From positions 1 to 32,576 of the forward strand of contig JAJZND010000022.1 in NCBI GenBank assembly GCA_021848025.1: a stretch of DNA of 32,576 nucleotides, read 5' to 3'. The notes beneath the pieces are model-generated. The model ran no database searches and was not told the DNA's origin. It was given only the letters and a program-made list of their open reading frames with translations. This DNA comes from Microcaldota archaeon. GTDB lineage: Archaea; Micrarchaeota; Micrarchaeia; Micrarchaeales; CABMGC01. The position numbers were made by a program, and so were the translations under genes. Below, piece after piece: positions 24,565-32,576 of this stretch (the first letter of the stretch is position 1; every line of letters starts with the position of its first letter).

Positions 24565-25509
24565 TCATAATTCCACAAGGCCTTTGAGCATCTCTTTCGC
24601 GCGCTCGAGCGAAAGTGGCTTCATTCCCTTCTCCTTTGCATACCTGCACTGATATGCTATATATGTCTGATTAACGTTGGTATTCGGCTCGATCTGCTTG
24701 CACCTTTCTATATACTCTCTTATGACCTCTGCTGCCTCGTTCACGCCAAGACCTTTTACATTGGTAAGGTACGGTGCAAGTATAAGGTTAACGGTTCTAT
24801 GCCTTACGTCAGGTATGGGCTTATCGAGCAGTTTCTCGATCCATGCATATTTGGCACCGTCGCTGCCATTACTTCTGGGAATCTTAATCTTATGTTCCGG
24901 TATCTTGAGCGTTTTGGAATAGGCGAGTACCTCTGGGTAAAGATACCTTCTCTCTATCGGCAGGTTTTTAATAACCTCCCTTTCTACTTTTATTCCTACC
25001 ACTTTCGCAGCCCTCTGCCTATCCATGTAAACAAAGCCTTCGCTAAGCCTCTGCCTGATAAGCTTAAGCTCATTAGATGGTCTTGAATATTCAAGGAAAT
25101 CTTCAAATCTCATTGAGAATACCTCCCGGTTCTCAAGCAGATCAACTCCAAGCCTGACTGCAATCCTAGCAAAGTCTGCAGGACTTTCCTGCGCCAGACA
25201 CTCCAATGCCCTTGAAGCTTCGGCTTTAGCAAATGCCGATGCAATCCAAGGGGCATAAACTGCGCTCAAAAGCATCCTTGCATAGATGTAACTCATAAGA
25301 GATGAGAATTTGAGATCAGTCATGCCAATTTTCGAGAATCTAACCTTTCCATCATTAAGCGCTTCAGTAAGCCTAAGGCCGCCCAGCTTGAGAAATCTCT
25401 CGTCTAGCCTGGCTTCTATGCCAGAAGCTATTTCCTTAGCTTCATTCGAGAAAGGAAATCTGTAAGCAAAATCCAGTTTTCCTTCATCTATGCCGGACTG
25501 CAGCGCCAT
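24565..25509 (-). CDS. DNA primase large subunit (PriL)-like protein with atypical C-terminus
   Basis: A 314-residue protein. The N-terminal two-thirds resemble archaeal/eukaryal primase large subunit: FAYRFPFSNEAKEIA near the start, then MRFEDFLEYSR, then ELKLIRQRLSEGFVYMDRQR and VEREVIKNLP, the PriL order. PriL normally ends in an Fe-S domain with four cysteines. Here the C-terminal ~80 residues read RHRTVNLILAPYLTNVKGLG ... EYIERCK, with too few cysteines for that cluster. This block recalls PriX/PriCT-like domains, which replace the Fe-S domain in some archaeal primases. The ATG at 25509 is preferred because TATA (25531-25537) is 25 bases upstream; a TTG at 25524 is too close. Confidence 0.65.
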   Translation of the reverse strand: MALQSGIDEGKLDFAYRFPFSNEAKEIASGIEARLDERFLKLGGLRLTEALNDGKVRFSKIGMTDLKFSSLMSYIYARMLLSAVYAPWIASAFAKAEASRALECLAQESPADFARIAVRLGVDLLENREVFSMRFEDFLEYSRPSNELKLIRQRLSEGFVYMDRQRAAKVVGIKVEREVIKNLPIERRYLYPEVLAYSKTLKIPEHKIKIPRSNGSDGAKYAWIEKLLDKPIPDVRHRTVNLILAPYLTNVKGLGVNEAAEVIREYIERCKQIEPNTNVNQTYIAYQCRYAKEKGMKPLSLERAKEMLKGLVEL

Positions 25510-25530
25510 GCAAATGCCTCTCAATCAAAG

Positions 25531-25537
25531 TATAAAA
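25531..25537 (-). promoter_or_regulatory. TATA box of the PriL-like gene
   Basis: Minus-strand TTTTATA centred 25 bases from ATG 25509, which fits a leaderless transcript. The 214-base divergent spacer (25510-25723) otherwise holds only the opposite promoter. Confidence 0.6.
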
Positions 25538-25683
25538 TCCCAACAGCACAGCCCATATGCCTGCCGAATCCGCTTCTGTGCACTGCAAGGCCATATGCCG
25601 CAGGAAGACACCAGGAAAAAGATATTCAAACTGCAGATTGCAGAAAATGCAGGCAATCCCTGTTCTGATAAGCCCATGCGCCT

Positions 25684-25717
25684 TTTTATATACCTTTTTG
25701 TATTATACAAAGTAGGT
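25684..25717 (+). promoter_or_regulatory. TATA box and Shine-Dalgarno of the 222-aa gene
   Basis: TTTTATATA begins near 25684, and AGGTG at 25713-25717 is six bases before ATG 25724. The predicted transcript start falls just before the Shine-Dalgarno, so the leader would be about 12 bases. Confidence 0.5.
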
Positions 25718-25723
25718 GCCGAT

Positions 25724-26392
25724 ATGGCAACAGAGGAAAACGTGCCACAGTGGGATGATCAGACAGATGTATTCATTTCGGCTATGGAAGATGAAATTCA
25801 GAAGGATGTACAGGTAAGCCTGAGGGATATGCTAGAGAATCCTGAATCATTCTCGTCTAAGAAGGGAGCGCTCGACAAGGCAACGCAGGTTAAGTCGCTT
25901 GTAGAAGAATATTTCCGGGGACTGCTTGAAGATATGGACGACGAACAGAAAAGCCTTGACCAGTATCTGGAAAGCATCGACTCACAATACAAGCGGATAG
26001 ATGAGGTAATAGCTTCAAAGACAGCTTCGTACAAGATCCCATACATGAAGCCATTTGCGCTGAATATGAACCAGGACCAGACAGAAGAAATTGTAATCGA
26101 CCAGTATAATGACCGCATAGATACGCTTGTGGGCAAGCTCGTAAGCATCTCCAATTACGTTGCGGATGTTTCCGGTAATTATAAGGAGCACATGATAGGC
26201 TCATGGGTCTTCTCTGGTCAAAAGCCTTACATGCTCTCGCTCAATCCTCCAGACAGCTTTATAATTACCATAGAACAGGCCCAGAAGACTATAAGCGACA
26301 TGGTGGACGATGTTATAAATATGTCTAAGGTAAACCAGCCCGCAGCTTCAGCGCAGGCATCTGGGGCAAAGCCGCAGACTGGTCAAAAATAA
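25724..26392 (+). CDS. Hypothetical helical protein, 222 aa
   Basis: I do not recognise this acidic protein. It has no signal peptide or membrane helix. Long helical stretches rich in Asp, Glu, Gln and Lys (about residues 15-95, 125-150 and 180-205) suggest coiled-coil or helical-bundle structure. A central segment contains YKIPYMKPFALNMNQDQ, and the C-terminal ~20 residues are low-complexity (Ala, Gln, Ser, Gly). The frame is open further upstream, but AGGTG and TATA fix the start at 25724. It is the first gene of an apparent operon with the AK6-like kinase (10 bases on) and the methyltransferase. Confidence 0.75.
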   Translation: MATEENVPQWDDQTDVFISAMEDEIQKDVQVSLRDMLENPESFSSKKGALDKATQVKSLVEEYFRGLLEDMDDEQKSLDQYLESIDSQYKRIDEVIASKTASYKIPYMKPFALNMNQDQTEEIVIDQYNDRIDTLVGKLVSISNYVADVSGNYKEHMIGSWVFSGQKPYMLSLNPPDSFIITIEQAQKTISDMVDDVINMSKVNQPAASAQASGAKPQTGQK

Positions 26393-26402
26393 TCTGGATG
26401 CG

Positions 26403-26954
26403 ATGAAGAGGATAGTGGCAATTACCGGTACTCCGGGGGTGGGGAAGAGCACCTTTGCAAGGAAACTTGCGCTAAATCTGGATGCAAGATTAATAGACGT
26501 GAATTCCATAGTGAACGAATTTGGGCTTTTTTCGGGGTATGATAAAGACGGAGCGAAGCTTGTAGAGCTAAACGCCCTGAAGAAACAGCTTGAGAAAATG
26601 ATACGCAGTATTGGCGGCTCAGTAGTAGTTGAAGGCCATCTTCTCTGTGAGATAAAGATAAAAGGGGCTTCTGTCATCGTGCTTCGCGAACACCTGGAAA
26701 CAATAAAGAAAAGGCTGCTTAAGCGCAGATATCCTATCACAAAGGTGCGTGACAATATAGTATCTGAGGCTCTGGACTATTGCGGCGTACGCTCGCATGC
26801 AAATTACACTGAGGTCTTTGAAGTAATGAACGACAATAATTCTTTAAGAAAGGCCATGGCCATGTTAAACGGCAGAAAGGCACGCCTGAAGCCCATAGAC
26901 ATGATAGGCGAGCTGGAAGCTGTGATAAAAAAGGACAGGAGGTTTGCAATATAA
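26403..26954 (+). CDS. AK6/Fap7-type adenylate kinase (putative)
   Basis: A 183-residue small P-loop kinase. The Walker A motif is GTPGVGKST (9-17). The pattern VNSIVNEFGLFSGYDKDGAK, then VVVEGHLLCEI, then RLLKRRYPITKVRDNI and SEALDYCG matches the AK6 family (yeast Fap7, human hCINAP). That family acts in small-subunit ribosome maturation with uS11 and has adenylate kinase and ATPase activity. The lid 'R.Y...K..EN...E' is recognisable as RRYPITKVRDNIVSE. The gene sits between the unknown 222-aa gene and the methyltransferase. Confidence 0.82.
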   Translation: MKRIVAITGTPGVGKSTFARKLALNLDARLIDVNSIVNEFGLFSGYDKDGAKLVELNALKKQLEKMIRSIGGSVVVEGHLLCEIKIKGASVIVLREHLETIKKRLLKRRYPITKVRDNIVSEALDYCGVRSHANYTEVFEVMNDNNSLRKAMAMLNGRKARLKPIDMIGELEAVIKKDRRFAI

Positions 26955-26970
26955 GTACACGGGTCTTTGC

Positions 26971-27672
26971 ATGAGCGATAGAATAAACGAGCTCTTTTCT
27001 TCAATCTCCGGAAAATACGACTTCATGAATCATTTCCTGAGCATGGGTATAGACAAGAGATGGCGTGCAGCCACCGCAATGGAAGCGATAAAGGAGAAGC
27101 GCAGCTACCAAATTCTCGATGTTGCTACCGGCACAGGAGACCTTGCAATCGCGCTTGCAAAAGAGGCACGCCGAAAAGGTGCAACGGCCAAGATAACGGG
27201 CATGGACTTCAATACAGAAATGATAAGGCTGGCCAAGGGAAAGATAAGCAGATTTGGACTGAAAAGCGAAGTGCTCATAGAGAAAGGCGATGCCATGAAA
27301 ATGAAATACAAGCCCTGCAGCTTCGATGTAGTTGTTTCCGGCTTTGCCCTGCGCAACTTCGATAGCCTGCAGGTCTTCTCGAAGGAGCTGATGAGGGTGC
27401 TCAGGCCAGGAGGCAGATTTGTTCTTCTGGACATGGCAATGCCCGACAGCGGCATAAGCCGGTCCTTTTTCAAGTTTGATTTTAAGGTCATAAAGTTAGT
27501 CGGCTCTGTTGTGCAGAAAGGTGCATATTCGTGGCTTGTCTCCAGCGTCAGCGACTTCGACAAGAAGGGGTTTGCCAAGATGCTGGAGAAGGAAGGCTTC
27601 AAGGACGTGAGCATAAGCAACCTGACTACCGGCCTGGCATTTTTTGTTAGCGGAATGAAGCCGGTAAGCTAA
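26971..27672 (+). CDS. UbiE/MenG-type quinone C-methyltransferase
   Basis: A 233-residue SAM-dependent methyltransferase. Residues 5-35 carry the UbiE N-terminal block (INELFSSISGKYDFMNHFLS), motif I is ILDVATGTGDLA (48-59), and the family segment is FDVVVSGFALRNF, followed by LRPGGRFVLLDMAMP. In bacteria UbiE/MenG methylates demethylmenaquinone or the ubiquinone precursor. Here it could finish the quinone used by the complex I-like enzyme. I use ATG 26971; the frame extends to TTG 26944, but that overlaps the GGAGGT ribosome site and the end of the kinase gene. It is convergent with the polyprenyl synthase, the stops overlapping by four bases. Confidence 0.85.
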   Translation: MSDRINELFSSISGKYDFMNHFLSMGIDKRWRAATAMEAIKEKRSYQILDVATGTGDLAIALAKEARRKGATAKITGMDFNTEMIRLAKGKISRFGLKSEVLIEKGDAMKMKYKPCSFDVVVSGFALRNFDSLQVFSKELMRVLRPGGRFVLLDMAMPDSGISRSFFKFDFKVIKLVGSVVQKGAYSWLVSSVSDFDKKGFAKMLEKEGFKDVSISNLTTGLAFFVSGMKPVS

Positions 27673-28580
27673 AATTTCAGTCTGACTGCTTCTGCGTATT
27701 TCTCCAGAATACCTGCATTCCCTGTATTTTCCAGTGCATCAAGCGACAGTTCAATGTATTTGTTGTTTTCATGAACTGCCCTGTCAAGTGCCTCTTCCTT
27801 ACTTAAGTTCTCATGATCCAGCAGGCCTTTTACTATGTTTGCATTAAGCTTGTTGGAGTCAACACGCTTTTCTGTATTCAAACTTGCGAATTCCAGGACG
27901 TCATCCCTTATCTGGAAAGCCATGCCTAAGTGGGATCCAAAGTTGTAAAGGCCCGCAAAATCCTTCTTCCCCATGCTCACTGCGCCTATGCTTGCAGAAG
28001 CTCCGGTAAGCGAAGCGCACTTCAACTTGGCTATATTAAGATATGTTTTCAGATCCGGTGATCTGCCATTTCTCTGGTACTCAAAATCAAGTATCTCTCC
28101 GGCGCACATCTCCATCGCTGCCTTAGAGACAAAATCCACGGCTCCAACGCCAAACTTGCATGCCATCTGTATTGCTTTGGATATTAGCGCATCCCCTGCC
28201 AGCACAGCAGCTTCGTTCCCGTATTTGAGGTGCACAGCTTCAAGTCCCCTCCTGCGTGCATCCTGGTCTATAAAATCATCATGTATGAGTGAAGAAACAT
28301 GCAGCAGCTCGATTGCTACTCCAAGGTCGATGAACTCTTTCGGATCTTCGCCAAGGTAGCTTATGCCTAAGAAAACCAGCGAAGGGCGCAGCAGCTTTCC
28401 TGAAGCCCTGAGCAGGTGCGTGGAAGGTTCAGCCAGCCTGCTTTCCACAAAGTCGTCTGTACCAAGCGAACCAAGCCGTTTGACTGCTTTCTCCAAGGCG
28501 ATATTAATCTCGCCGGGCAATTCTGCCCATTCCTCGGGATTGCGGCTTATAAGCATCTCCTGGTACTTCTCATACTCCAT
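27669..28580 (-). CDS. Polyprenyl (isoprenyl diphosphate) synthase
   Basis: A 303-residue trans-prenyltransferase that elongates allylic diphosphates with IPP. Motifs: GKLLRPSL (substrate-binding Arg), the first Asp-rich motif DDFID (101-105) followed by RRG, and the second Asp-rich motif at 226-230, DDVLE. In the second motif the last Asp of DDxxD is Glu, a conservative change. Product length (C20 for lipids, or longer for quinone tails) cannot be read with confidence. The gene is followed convergently by the UbiE-like methyltransferase and starts six bases after the pheA stop, so it is co-transcribed with pheA. Confidence 0.88.
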   Translation of the reverse strand: MEYEKYQEMLISRNPEEWAELPGEINIALEKAVKRLGSLGTDDFVESRLAEPSTHLLRASGKLLRPSLVFLGISYLGEDPKEFIDLGVAIELLHVSSLIHDDFIDQDARRRGLEAVHLKYGNEAAVLAGDALISKAIQMACKFGVGAVDFVSKAAMEMCAGEILDFEYQRNGRSPDLKTYLNIAKLKCASLTGASASIGAVSMGKKDFAGLYNFGSHLGMAFQIRDDVLEFASLNTEKRVDSNKLNANIVKGLLDHENLSKEEALDRAVHENNKYIELSLDALENTGNAGILEKYAEAVRLKF

Positions 28581-28586
28581 ACCGTC

Positions 28587-29426
28587 TCATCTCTCGCAAC
28601 TCTTATAATACCCTAAAAGCTTTATATTAAAAGAGCCCATCTCAAGCTCTCCGAGTGTCTCCCCGAATCTTTCGTTGCCGCCATTAAGCTGACATTCTAC
28701 ATAGAAGTTGTACTTCCACGGCATGCCAAGTATCGGCCTTGATTGTATGTAAGTAAGGTTTATCCCGTGCTTCGCGAATCTCCCCAGCGCATCATAAAGC
28801 ATTCCTGGTTTATTGCTTGTTGAAAAAGTCAAAGCAACCTTAATCGATCCACCCTTGTTCTTCTTCACGAAGCTGTCCACCACATCTGACTTCTTGGCAA
28901 GTATCAGGAACCGTGTGTAATTCCTTCTATCAGTCTCTATGCCTTTCTTCAGAATCCTGAGTCCGTACATCTTCGCGGCCTCTTCGCTGGCTATCGCTGC
29001 AGAATCTGCGAGACGCTTTTCTTTCAGCATTTTAACACTCCCTGCAGTGTCAATATATGCTATAGGTATGAACTTCATTTCCTGGATGTACTTGCGGCAT
29101 TGGCCCAATGCCTGCACATGCGAATAAACATATTTTATGTCCTTCAGCCTGGTGCCCGGATCTGCTATAAGGCAGTGGTGCACACGCAATACAAATTCCC
29201 CTATTACCTTCAGCTCGCTCTCTATCAAGAGATCGCATGCCTGCAGCACACCTCCCTCTATCGAGTTCTCAATGGGCATAACCCCGTAATCTGCAGTTTT
29301 ACCTACGGCCGCGAAGACTTTGTCGAATGACTCCAGCGGAAGTGTCTTTATCCGTTTGCCGAAATAGCCGAAGGCTGCTGCTTCGCTGAATGCTCCGTGC
29401 TCTCCTTGAAATGCTACTATCTTCAT
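28587..29426 (-). CDS. pheA: Prephenate dehydratase with C-terminal ACT domain
   Basis: A 279-residue enzyme that converts prephenate to phenylpyruvate in phenylalanine synthesis. The catalytic region begins MKIVAFQGEHGAFSE, has PIENSIEGGV, and contains the conserved Thr-Arg-Phe (171-173). The ACT domain follows with IQSRPILGMPWKYNFYVE, where the usual ESRP of the Phe-binding motif reads QSRP, so feedback inhibition may be altered. I start at ATG 29426, with GAGTGA just upstream; the frame reaches 29471, but that ATG lies inside the TATA region. It is divergent from pheS, which places phenylalanine synthesis and its tRNA charging side by side. Confidence 0.9.
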   Translation of the reverse strand: MKIVAFQGEHGAFSEAAAFGYFGKRIKTLPLESFDKVFAAVGKTADYGVMPIENSIEGGVLQACDLLIESELKVIGEFVLRVHHCLIADPGTRLKDIKYVYSHVQALGQCRKYIQEMKFIPIAYIDTAGSVKMLKEKRLADSAAIASEEAAKMYGLRILKKGIETDRRNYTRFLILAKKSDVVDSFVKKNKGGSIKVALTFSTSNKPGMLYDALGRFAKHGINLTYIQSRPILGMPWKYNFYVECQLNGGNERFGETLGELEMGSFNIKLLGYYKSCER

Positions 29427-29468
29427 TAGTTCACTCAAATGAAATTCAAAACAGGTACCAACTAAAAT

Positions 29469-29478
29469 CATTTAAATA
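29469..29478. promoter_or_regulatory. Shared TTTAAA TATA element between pheA and pheS
   Basis: CATTTAAATA has a palindromic TTTAAA core. In minus orientation it lies about 47 bases from the pheA ATG, leaving a leader of about 20 bases with a Shine-Dalgarno. In plus orientation it lies about 35 bases from the pheS ATG, leaving about 8 bases. No other good TATA is visible for either gene, so both promoters appear to use this one element. Confidence 0.5.
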
Positions 29479-29508
29479 CTGCATAATATAATAATCTTCG
29501 GTGCAAGG

Positions 29509-31002
29509 ATGCACAAGTACGAGCAAAAAGTTCTCGAGGCACTCGCTGGCCTGGATACGGCTACCCTCGATGTTATTATGAAATTTACGGGCCTTGGCAG
29601 AGACGAGACGCTCTGGGCTCTTGAAAATCTTTCGCAACGCGGTCTTGCAGAGATAATAAGGGAAAAGGTAAGCTCTGCCGAGCTTACAAGCGAGGGCGTC
29701 GAGTATGCGAATGGAAAGCTGCCAGAAGAGGAACTTATGGAAAAGGTCTCTAAAAAGGAGACGAGGATTTCAGAGCTCAGAGACAGGAAGGAACAAATAG
29801 GCATACAGTGGGCTAAGAAGAAGTCGCTTATCAAGATAAAAGATGGCGGAGTGCTTGAGCTTACCGAGGACGGCAGAAAAGCGCTTTCAGGGGAGCTGGC
29901 TGAAGCAAGCGTGCTGAGGAAACTGCATGGCAATCCGTCCCTCTACGGCGAATTGGAGCATAGATACGGCGCAGCGATAGAGAATCTGGTAAGGAGAGGC
30001 CTTCTCGCTGTCAGCTCCAGGAACGAGATAAAGGAAATACGCATAACAAAGGAGGGGAAAAATATAATAGAAAATGGAGAAGCTGCGAATGATGACGAAA
30101 TAGATTCGCTCACAAAAGGAGTCATCTCCTCAGGATCCTGGAAAGGAAAAAGATTCAAGGGTTACGATATTTCGTTAGAAGTAGAAAGGGAGCGGGCTGC
30201 CATAAAACATCCTCTGCGCCGTCTAATAAGCCAGCTGAAGGATACTTATCTGAGCATGGGATTTTCTGAAATCTCCGGACCTATAATAGAACCATCATTC
30301 TGGGTCTTCGACTCCCTTTTTGTGCCGCAAGACCATCCTGCAAGGGACGCACAGGATACCTTCTACCTCTCAAACCCGGAAACAATCGATATAAAAGGCA
30401 CTCCTGATATCGACAGGGTAAGGAAGGTGCACAGGAGCGCATGGAAGGCAGGCTGGTCGGCCAGCAAAGCAGGGGAAGCAGTGCTGAGGACCCATGTAAC
30501 TAGCGTCTCCAGCAGGTTTGTATATGATATACTGAGCAAGGCCAACGTAGAGAAATACGAGGGACAGATGCCAATAAAACTCTTTTCTGTCGGAAGGGTC
30601 TTCAGGAACGAGAATGTTGATTACAAGCACCTTACTGATTTCTACCAGACTGACGGCGTAATAATAGGCAAGAATCTTACACTGGCAAACCTTTTCGGCG
30701 TGCTCGGTAACATCTATGCCAGTTTTGGCATGAAGGTGAAGTTCAAGCCTGCCTATTTTCCATTCGTGGAGCCGGGAGTAGAGGTATATGCATATTCAAC
30801 TAAGGTAAACGACTGGATAGAGATGGGCGGCGCGGGCATTATAAGGAAGGAGGTAACTGGCTTGCCGAGGAAGAGCACTACCGTGCTTGCATGGGGATTG
30901 GGCGTGGAGCGCATTGTTCTGCTCAAAGACGAGAGCATAAAATCAATAACGGAGCTATACAACGGCGGTGTCGGCTGGATAAGGGAAAGGAGAGTGGTAT
31001 AA
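29509..31002 (+). CDS. pheS: Phenylalanyl-tRNA synthetase alpha subunit
   Basis: The 497-residue catalytic class II subunit of the alpha2-beta2 enzyme that charges tRNA(Phe). The N-terminal ~200 residues contain winged-helix-like repeats (AELTSEGVEYA, LELTEDGRKAL, IRITKEGKNII), typical of archaeal and eukaryal PheS. The catalytic core follows with HPLRRLISQLKD, FSEISGPIIEPSFW, motif 2 as FSVGRVFRNE and motif 3 as LAWGLGVERIVLL. The stop overlaps the pheT start (TAATG), so the subunits are coupled. Length matches archaeal PheS. Confidence 0.96.
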   Translation: MHKYEQKVLEALAGLDTATLDVIMKFTGLGRDETLWALENLSQRGLAEIIREKVSSAELTSEGVEYANGKLPEEELMEKVSKKETRISELRDRKEQIGIQWAKKKSLIKIKDGGVLELTEDGRKALSGELAEASVLRKLHGNPSLYGELEHRYGAAIENLVRRGLLAVSSRNEIKEIRITKEGKNIIENGEAANDDEIDSLTKGVISSGSWKGKRFKGYDISLEVERERAAIKHPLRRLISQLKDTYLSMGFSEISGPIIEPSFWVFDSLFVPQDHPARDAQDTFYLSNPETIDIKGTPDIDRVRKVHRSAWKAGWSASKAGEAVLRTHVTSVSSRFVYDILSKANVEKYEGQMPIKLFSVGRVFRNENVDYKHLTDFYQTDGVIIGKNLTLANLFGVLGNIYASFGMKVKFKPAYFPFVEPGVEVYAYSTKVNDWIEMGGAGIIRKEVTGLPRKSTTVLAWGLGVERIVLLKDESIKSITELYNGGVGWIRERRVV

Positions 31003-32576
31003 TGCCTGTCATAACTCTTAACAAGAATTATCTGTCAGAGCTAATTTCTGATGGCATCACGCATGAGGAGGTAAAGTCGCAGCTTGGCAAGCTGGGAATC
31101 GGCATCGAAGCCGAGTCTGAAGATTCAATAAGCCTGGAGATAAGCGCAAACAGACCGGACCTGCTCGGTGCGGTAGGCGTAGCCAGGGCACTAAGAAATT
31201 TCATGCACAAGACAAAGCATTACTCCTATTCAGTAGGGGAGGGCGAGCCTGAGCTTACCATCAGGATAGGCAGGAACGTTAAGGGCATACGCCCATTTTT
31301 TTCTGCTATAGTGGTAAAAAACGCTTCGCTGACAGAGGAATCTGTCTCGGACATGATGAACTTCGCAGAGAAATTCTGCGAAACTCACGGAAGAAGCAGG
31401 AAGAAGCTTGCCATAGGCATCCACGATCTTGGCAAGGTAGATACGAAGAGCCTGGCATATGATGCATACGGCGATGAGTATTATATTCCCTTAAATAAAA
31501 CCGCGCAGATGAAGTACAGCGAGGTAGTATCGGGGGAGCCGAAGGGAATCGAATACGGACGGACGATTAGCAACAGGAAGAACCTATATCCTGCGTTGAA
31601 AGATAGCAACGGCACGCTCTCGCTTATACCTATACTGAATTCGGAAAGGACCCGCGTGAGCCCGAAAACAAAGGATATGCTGGTCGACGTAACCGGCACA
31701 TCCGAATGGCTCGTCAAGAAAACTGCAGACATGCTTGCATGCATGTTCATAGATATGAAGGCGGATGTACGAAAAGTCAGGGTAATTTCTGGCAACAAAG
31801 AGCACATCTTTCCGGAAATGAGTACAAGCTACATCACGATGCAGATGCACATGGCGCAGGTCCAGATCGGAGTCATGATAGGTCCAAATAACATACTCTC
31901 GCTTGCAAACAAGATGGGCTACGATGCTGCAGCAATAGGCAATAAGGTAAGGTTGCGTATTCCCGAATACCGCCTTGATGTCTTCAATGAGCAGGATGTG
32001 ATAGAAGACATAGCTATAGGGTATGGATATGATTACATACAACCATTGCCGATAATGGCGTGGCAGAAGGGCGAGCTGGAAGGCAATACAAAAATAGCAG
32101 GGAGCATATCTGACATTATGGCCGGAATGGGCTTTAGCGAGATGATGAATTCGTATCTTACCAATGACGAGATAAACTACGATAAAATGATGGTCAAGCG
32201 AAGCGAAGATGCGGCAAGGCTGAAGAATCCAAAGTCAAGAACAATAAGCATGATGCGCACATGGCTGCTTCCGTCGCTTATGAAGAATCTTGCATTATCG
32301 GTGCATGAGAAGATGCCGCAGCGCATATACGAGTACGATATGGCGTTTGTTGTTGAAAAAGGCGTGCCGAAGGAGTCGTACCATCTTGCGGCCGCTTCTG
32401 CTGATCCAAAATCCAATTTTAATTACATTAAGTCTGTGGTTGAAGGGATGGCGTATCTGCTTGGTCTTGATATAGAAGTGACAAAGAAAGAGCACAAAAG
32501 CTTCATAGAAGGACGATGCGCAGGCATATTGCTGGGAAAGAAGGAAATAGGATTCTTCGGAGAGCTGCACCCGGAG
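31002..32576 (+). CDS. pheT: Phenylalanyl-tRNA synthetase beta subunit, first 525 aa (runs off the window)
   Basis: The frame is open from ATG 31002 to the right edge. It shows the archaeal/eukaryal PheT order: an N-terminal B1-like region with ISANRPDLLGAVGVARAL, the B3/B4 region with its IPILNSERTRV segment, B5 with RIPEYRLDVFNEQDVIEDIA and GYGYD, and the catalytic-like B6/B7 part ending FFGELHPE, which in full-length proteins is about 25-30 residues from the C-terminus. The beta subunit binds tRNA and edits Tyr-tRNA(Phe). The start shares bases with the pheS stop. Confidence 0.95.
   Translation, partial: MPVITLNKNYLSELISDGITHEEVKSQLGKLGIGIEAESEDSISLEISANRPDLLGAVGVARALRNFMHKTKHYSYSVGEGEPELTIRIGRNVKGIRPFFSAIVVKNASLTEESVSDMMNFAEKFCETHGRSRKKLAIGIHDLGKVDTKSLAYDAYGDEYYIPLNKTAQMKYSEVVSGEPKGIEYGRTISNRKNLYPALKDSNGTLSLIPILNSERTRVSPKTKDMLVDVTGTSEWLVKKTADMLACMFIDMKADVRKVRVISGNKEHIFPEMSTSYITMQMHMAQVQIGVMIGPNNILSLANKMGYDAAAIGNKVRLRIPEYRLDVFNEQDVIEDIAIGYGYDYIQPLPIMAWQKGELEGNTKIAGSISDIMAGMGFSEMMNSYLTNDEINYDKMMVKRSEDAARLKNPKSRTISMMRTWLLPSLMKNLALSVHEKMPQRIYEYDMAFVVEKGVPKESYHLAAASADPKSNFNYIKSVVEGMAYLLGLDIEVTKKEHKSFIEGRCAGILLGKKEIGFFGELHPE

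Noticed and set aside
26944-26970. TTG start for the UbiE-like methyltransferase
   Set aside because: The TTG is next to GGAGGT with no spacing, and family homology begins at the later ATG.

Overview
The window reads as a piece of a compact archaeal chromosome. The archaeal signs are TATA boxes 24-28 bases before start codons (many messages look leaderless), a class III signal-peptide pilin, an archaeal-type ThrRS editing domain, NadM, an AK6-type kinase, a PriL-like primase subunit and archaeal-type PheS/PheT. The pilin N-terminus resembles those common in DPANN archaea, especially Micrarchaeota. This lineage call is an inference, and a Thermoplasmata-like host is not excluded. Genes are tightly packed, often overlapping or abutting.

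Layout. 1-1371 (minus): N-terminal part of an acyl-CoA dehydrogenase with a CoxG/SRPBCC gene. 1549-1962 (minus): freestanding ThrRS editing domain. 2054-4884 (plus): two-subunit 2-oxoacid:ferredoxin oxidoreductase behind a TATA box and a mini-ORF. 4885-5097 (minus): zinc-ribbon microprotein. 5177-6067: MenA-like prenyltransferase. 6122-9099: metal-response locus with a palindromic operator, PadR-TRASH regulator, several very small Cys/Met-rich ORFs, a lone YHS domain and a YHS-CopA ATPase. 9194-9727: NadM. 9824-10828: membrane protein. 10985-11938: pilin-LamG fusion. 11942-13276: DEAD-box helicase. 13456-13806: unknown. 13877-14935: radical SAM protein. 14982-15902: SerA-like dehydrogenase with a leader able to form two exclusive hairpins. 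15991-16254: mostly non-coding, with a possible tiny ORF. 16255-23984 (minus): complex I operon nuoABCDHIJKLN. 24092-25509: unknown 93-aa gene, zinc microprotein, PriL-like primase subunit. 25724-27672: unknown coiled-coil protein, AK6 kinase, UbiE/MenG methyltransferase. 27669-29426 (minus): polyprenyl synthase and prephenate dehydratase. 29509-32576: pheS and pheT, the latter cut by the window end.

How the genes fit together. KorAB would load ferredoxin with electrons. The complex I operon has no NADH module (no nuoE, nuoF or nuoG), so ferredoxin or a similar donor is plausible. MenA-like, UbiE-like and polyprenyl synthase genes could supply a prenylated quinone. The operon also lacks nuoM, leaving only two antiporter-like subunits (NuoL and NuoN) here. 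The most unusual items are the metal-locus peptides, the SerA leader, the PriL-like protein with an atypical C-terminus, the ThrRS editing domain with an altered active-site position, and the missing NuoM. I see no rRNA, tRNA, CRISPR array, insertion sequence or integration site.
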